Part shown: positions 62,482 through 64,000 of the stretch, in pieces
Numbering within the stretch: the stretch's first letter is position 1
How the letters are laid out: each line of letters opens with the position of its first letter
Made by a program: the position numbers and the translations under genes
The notes under the pieces: generated by a model
What the model was told of the DNA's origin: nothing
Seen by the model: the letters and a program-made list of their open reading frames with translations, nothing else
Database searches by the model: none
Assembly: GCF_029633865.1 (NCBI RefSeq)
Contig: NC_079213.1
Span: 110,098,582-110,162,581 of the forward strand
Length of the DNA stretch: 64,000 bases
Source of the DNA: Lampris incognitus
Lineage: Eukaryota > Chordata > Actinopteri > Lampriformes > Lampridae
Direction of reading: 5' to 3'

Positions 62482-62874
62482 CTACACGGAGATAGGCATT
62501 GAAAAAAGACAGTCAGACGAGGGAAAAGGGCCGTATCTCTGAATGTTTAGTCTTTGTGACAGCTTTTAAATAGTGTGTAAAAATAATTCCTGTGTTTTAA
62601 GACATAGAAAAAAGTGATATGTTAAGAGTGTATATCGTGGTTAAATTACCTTCCTAGTGTCCTGAGGTAAAATGACTCCATCATCCCAGAGCCTCCCAGA
62701 GGAGAAGAATGCTGAGCTCTCCTCCTTCAGCTTGCTATTCATCTCCTGTTCCTCCTTCAGCTCCTCCGCCTCTCTGCCAGGGGGAAGCAGTGAGCCACCG
62801 TGGCCCGGAGCCACCAAAGACACTCTGGCATTAGGCCACAGGAACAGGAAGTTTGGCTCAAAGGCCCGCCCACA
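62395..62874 (-). CDS. Methylcrotonoyl-CoA carboxylase beta-like (carboxyltransferase) gene, last two coding exons
   Basis: Reverse strand. Exon 62650-62874 has acceptor TCCCCAG before it and donor GTAATT after. It encodes CGRAFEPNFLFLWPNARVSL and later SSGRLWDDGVILPQDTRK, aligning with the human MCCC2 segments [20 protein letters not shown] and SARLWDDG...DTR. The last exon 62395-62481 (acceptor GTGTAG) encodes VIRDCLDIIQQQQYQ and ends LLRV-stop. Family: beta subunits of mitochondrial biotin-dependent carboxylases, leucine breakdown in the case of MCCC2. Odd: the GGEQA segment that follows NARISVMG in MCCC2 is replaced by APGHGGSLLPPGREAEELKE, and the C-terminus does not match. A diverged paralogue is more likely than mccc2 itself. 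The rest lies beyond the right edge. Confidence 0.75.
62650..62874 (-). CDS. Carboxyltransferase-like gene, penultimate coding exon
   Basis: 75 whole codons, phase 0 at both ends, no stop. Ends DTRK before donor GTAATT. It has a strong match in two separate blocks to the MCCC2 C-terminal domain and a charged, variable middle (EAEELKEEQEMNSKLKEE). Confidence 0.78.
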
Positions 62875-62929
62875 CTGGGGACAGAAAGGAAATGCAGTTT
62901 GGATTGGTGGAAGGTCTTGTTTACATTTT

Positions 62930-63268
62930 TCGTTTTTTCTCCCTAATTGTATCCGGCCAATTACCCCACTCTTCCAAGCCGTCTCGGTCACTGCTCCACT
63001 CCCTCTGCTGATCCGGGGAGGGCTGCAGACTACCACATGCCTCCTCCCATACACGTGGAGTCGCCAGCGCGTGGGAGGATCATGCTGTTCCCCCCCAGTT
63101 CCCCCTCCCCACGGAACAGGCGCCCCGACCGACCAGAGGAGGCACTAGTGTAACGACCAGGACACATATCCACATCCAGCTTCCCACCCGCAGACACGGC
63201 CAATTGTGTCTGTAGGGATGCCCGACCAAGCCGGAACGGAACAGACCGCTATGCTACCCAGACATCCT
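62930..63268 (-). mobile_element. tRNA-derived SINE, family A, reverse copy
   Basis: TTCTCCCTAATTGTATCCGG, GGAGGGCTGCAGACTACCAC, CCAGAGGAGGCACTAG, ACACGGCCAATTGTGTCTGT, with the tRNA-like head reduced to ACCGCTATGCTACCCAGACA. In the intron upstream of the carboxyltransferase-like exon. Confidence 0.85.
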
Positions 63269-63544
63269 CATCTTGTTTATATTTACATGCAGATCAGAGG
63301 GGATCAGCCCTTTCCCTTACACCCTATATCAAGTGTAGCATTTAAATGATATATACAGTAAACGGTATATATTTGCATGAACATTGGTAGACATTAGGGA
63401 TGTAACGATACACTCAACTCATTATCCGTTACGGTTCACGATACGATTTTCTCCTGATTTTTTTTTTTTAACAAAATGAGATTGAAGACAAATTTTGACT
63501 GAAAAAGATTCCTTAATTTCTCAGACAAAATCTACAAAATATAT

Positions 63545-63952
63545 TTTCTCTTCTCTTTTTTTTTAAAAAATTTATTTCAGATTTTTCACTTTTTCTGCCA
63601 ATTTAGTGGCCAATCGCTCCCTATTCTAGTTTAAACACCCACCCTCGTACTGCATGCGTTCGCCAACTGCATCTCTCCGGCCGGCAGTCTCGAAGGAGAC
63701 GCCTCGCCACTTCCGTGACAAGGTGAATCCAGGCCGAACCACTGCTTTTTCCCCACACACACAGAGACGCGTTCATGTGACGAACACAAGCCGACTCCGC
63801 CCCCCTTCCGAAGACGGCGCTACCAATTATTGCTGCTTCATCGAGTCCGGCCATAGTCGGATCTGATGAGACCGGGGCGCGAACCCCGGTCCCCGGTGGG
63901 CAACTGCATCGATACAAAGCCGATGCTTAGACCGCTACACCACCGTCGACCC
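63545..63952 (-). mobile_element. tRNA-derived SINE, family E, near full length
   Basis: On the reverse strand it begins GGTCGACGGTGGTGTAGCGG (A box) with B box GGGGTTCGCGCCCCGG, then GGCTTGTGTTCGTCACATGA, and an A/T-rich tail near 63560. The head could be read as a tRNA, but the attached 330-bp body shared with 55660-55922 shows it is a SINE. Confidence 0.85.
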
Positions 63953-64000
63953 TTCTCTTCTCTTTATCAAAGATTTTTTTTATTTATTTATGAGGCAGGG

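Noticed and set aside
62672-63148. 158-codon forward frame
   Set aside because: Antisense of the carboxyltransferase-like exon and of the adjacent SINE.
63850-63952. Reverse-strand tRNA-like fold with good B box
   Set aside because: It is the head of a SINE whose body is shared with 55660-55922; not a tRNA gene. The same goes for the tRNA-like heads of families A and B.

Overview
The window looks like nuclear DNA of a teleost fish. Large intron-containing genes are embedded in Tc1/mariner, hAT, Rex3/RTE, L1, L2-like, Penelope-like, Ty3/gypsy, Helitron-like and tRNA-derived SINE sequence, with many (CA)n, (CT)n and (GATA)n arrays. The gene order depdc1 then rpe65 matches the vertebrate DEPDC1-RPE65 neighbourhood. 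The species cannot be named from sequence alone.

Layout. (1) Positions 976-10697, + strand: the last ten coding exons of depdc1. The exons encoding most of the DEP domain lie left of the window. (2) About 10.7-15.0 kb: the depdc1 3' region and a gene-poor spacer. (3) Positions 15159-46549, + strand: a complete rpe65 gene of 14 coding exons whose phases join into 532 residues, with all four iron-ligand histidines, the second-shell glutamates and the palmitoylation-type cysteine in place. Its introns hold an L1 copy with a nested Rex3, a hAT, an RTE element with a perfect 17-bp target-site duplication, a Tc1-like element with its own insertion, L1 ORF1, several LINE fragments, two Helitron-like ends and two minisatellites. 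(4) Positions 46.5-61.7 kb: a zone built from repeated pieces of the rpe65 3' end and downstream flank (four partial copies), plus pseudo-exons 5, 10 and 14. The zone is broken up by two Penelope-like insertions, Ty3/gypsy remnants and a miniature LTR-type element. (5) Positions 62395-62874, - strand: the last two coding exons of a gene related to methylcrotonoyl-CoA carboxylase beta, convergent with rpe65, whose 5' part lies right of the window.

Function. depdc1 belongs to a DEP/RhoGAP-like, mitosis-linked family. rpe65 encodes the retinoid isomerohydrolase of the visual cycle. The third gene resembles a mitochondrial biotin-dependent carboxyltransferase subunit but is diverged where MCCC2 is conserved. 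Nothing suggests the three act together. The most unusual part is the rpe65 downstream region: its paralogous copies act as empty sites that date individual transposon insertions, and one degraded copy has lost exons 6-9 across a (TG)n junction. Exon boundaries were set by splice consensus, phase continuity and remembered similarity to the human proteins; no database search was possible.
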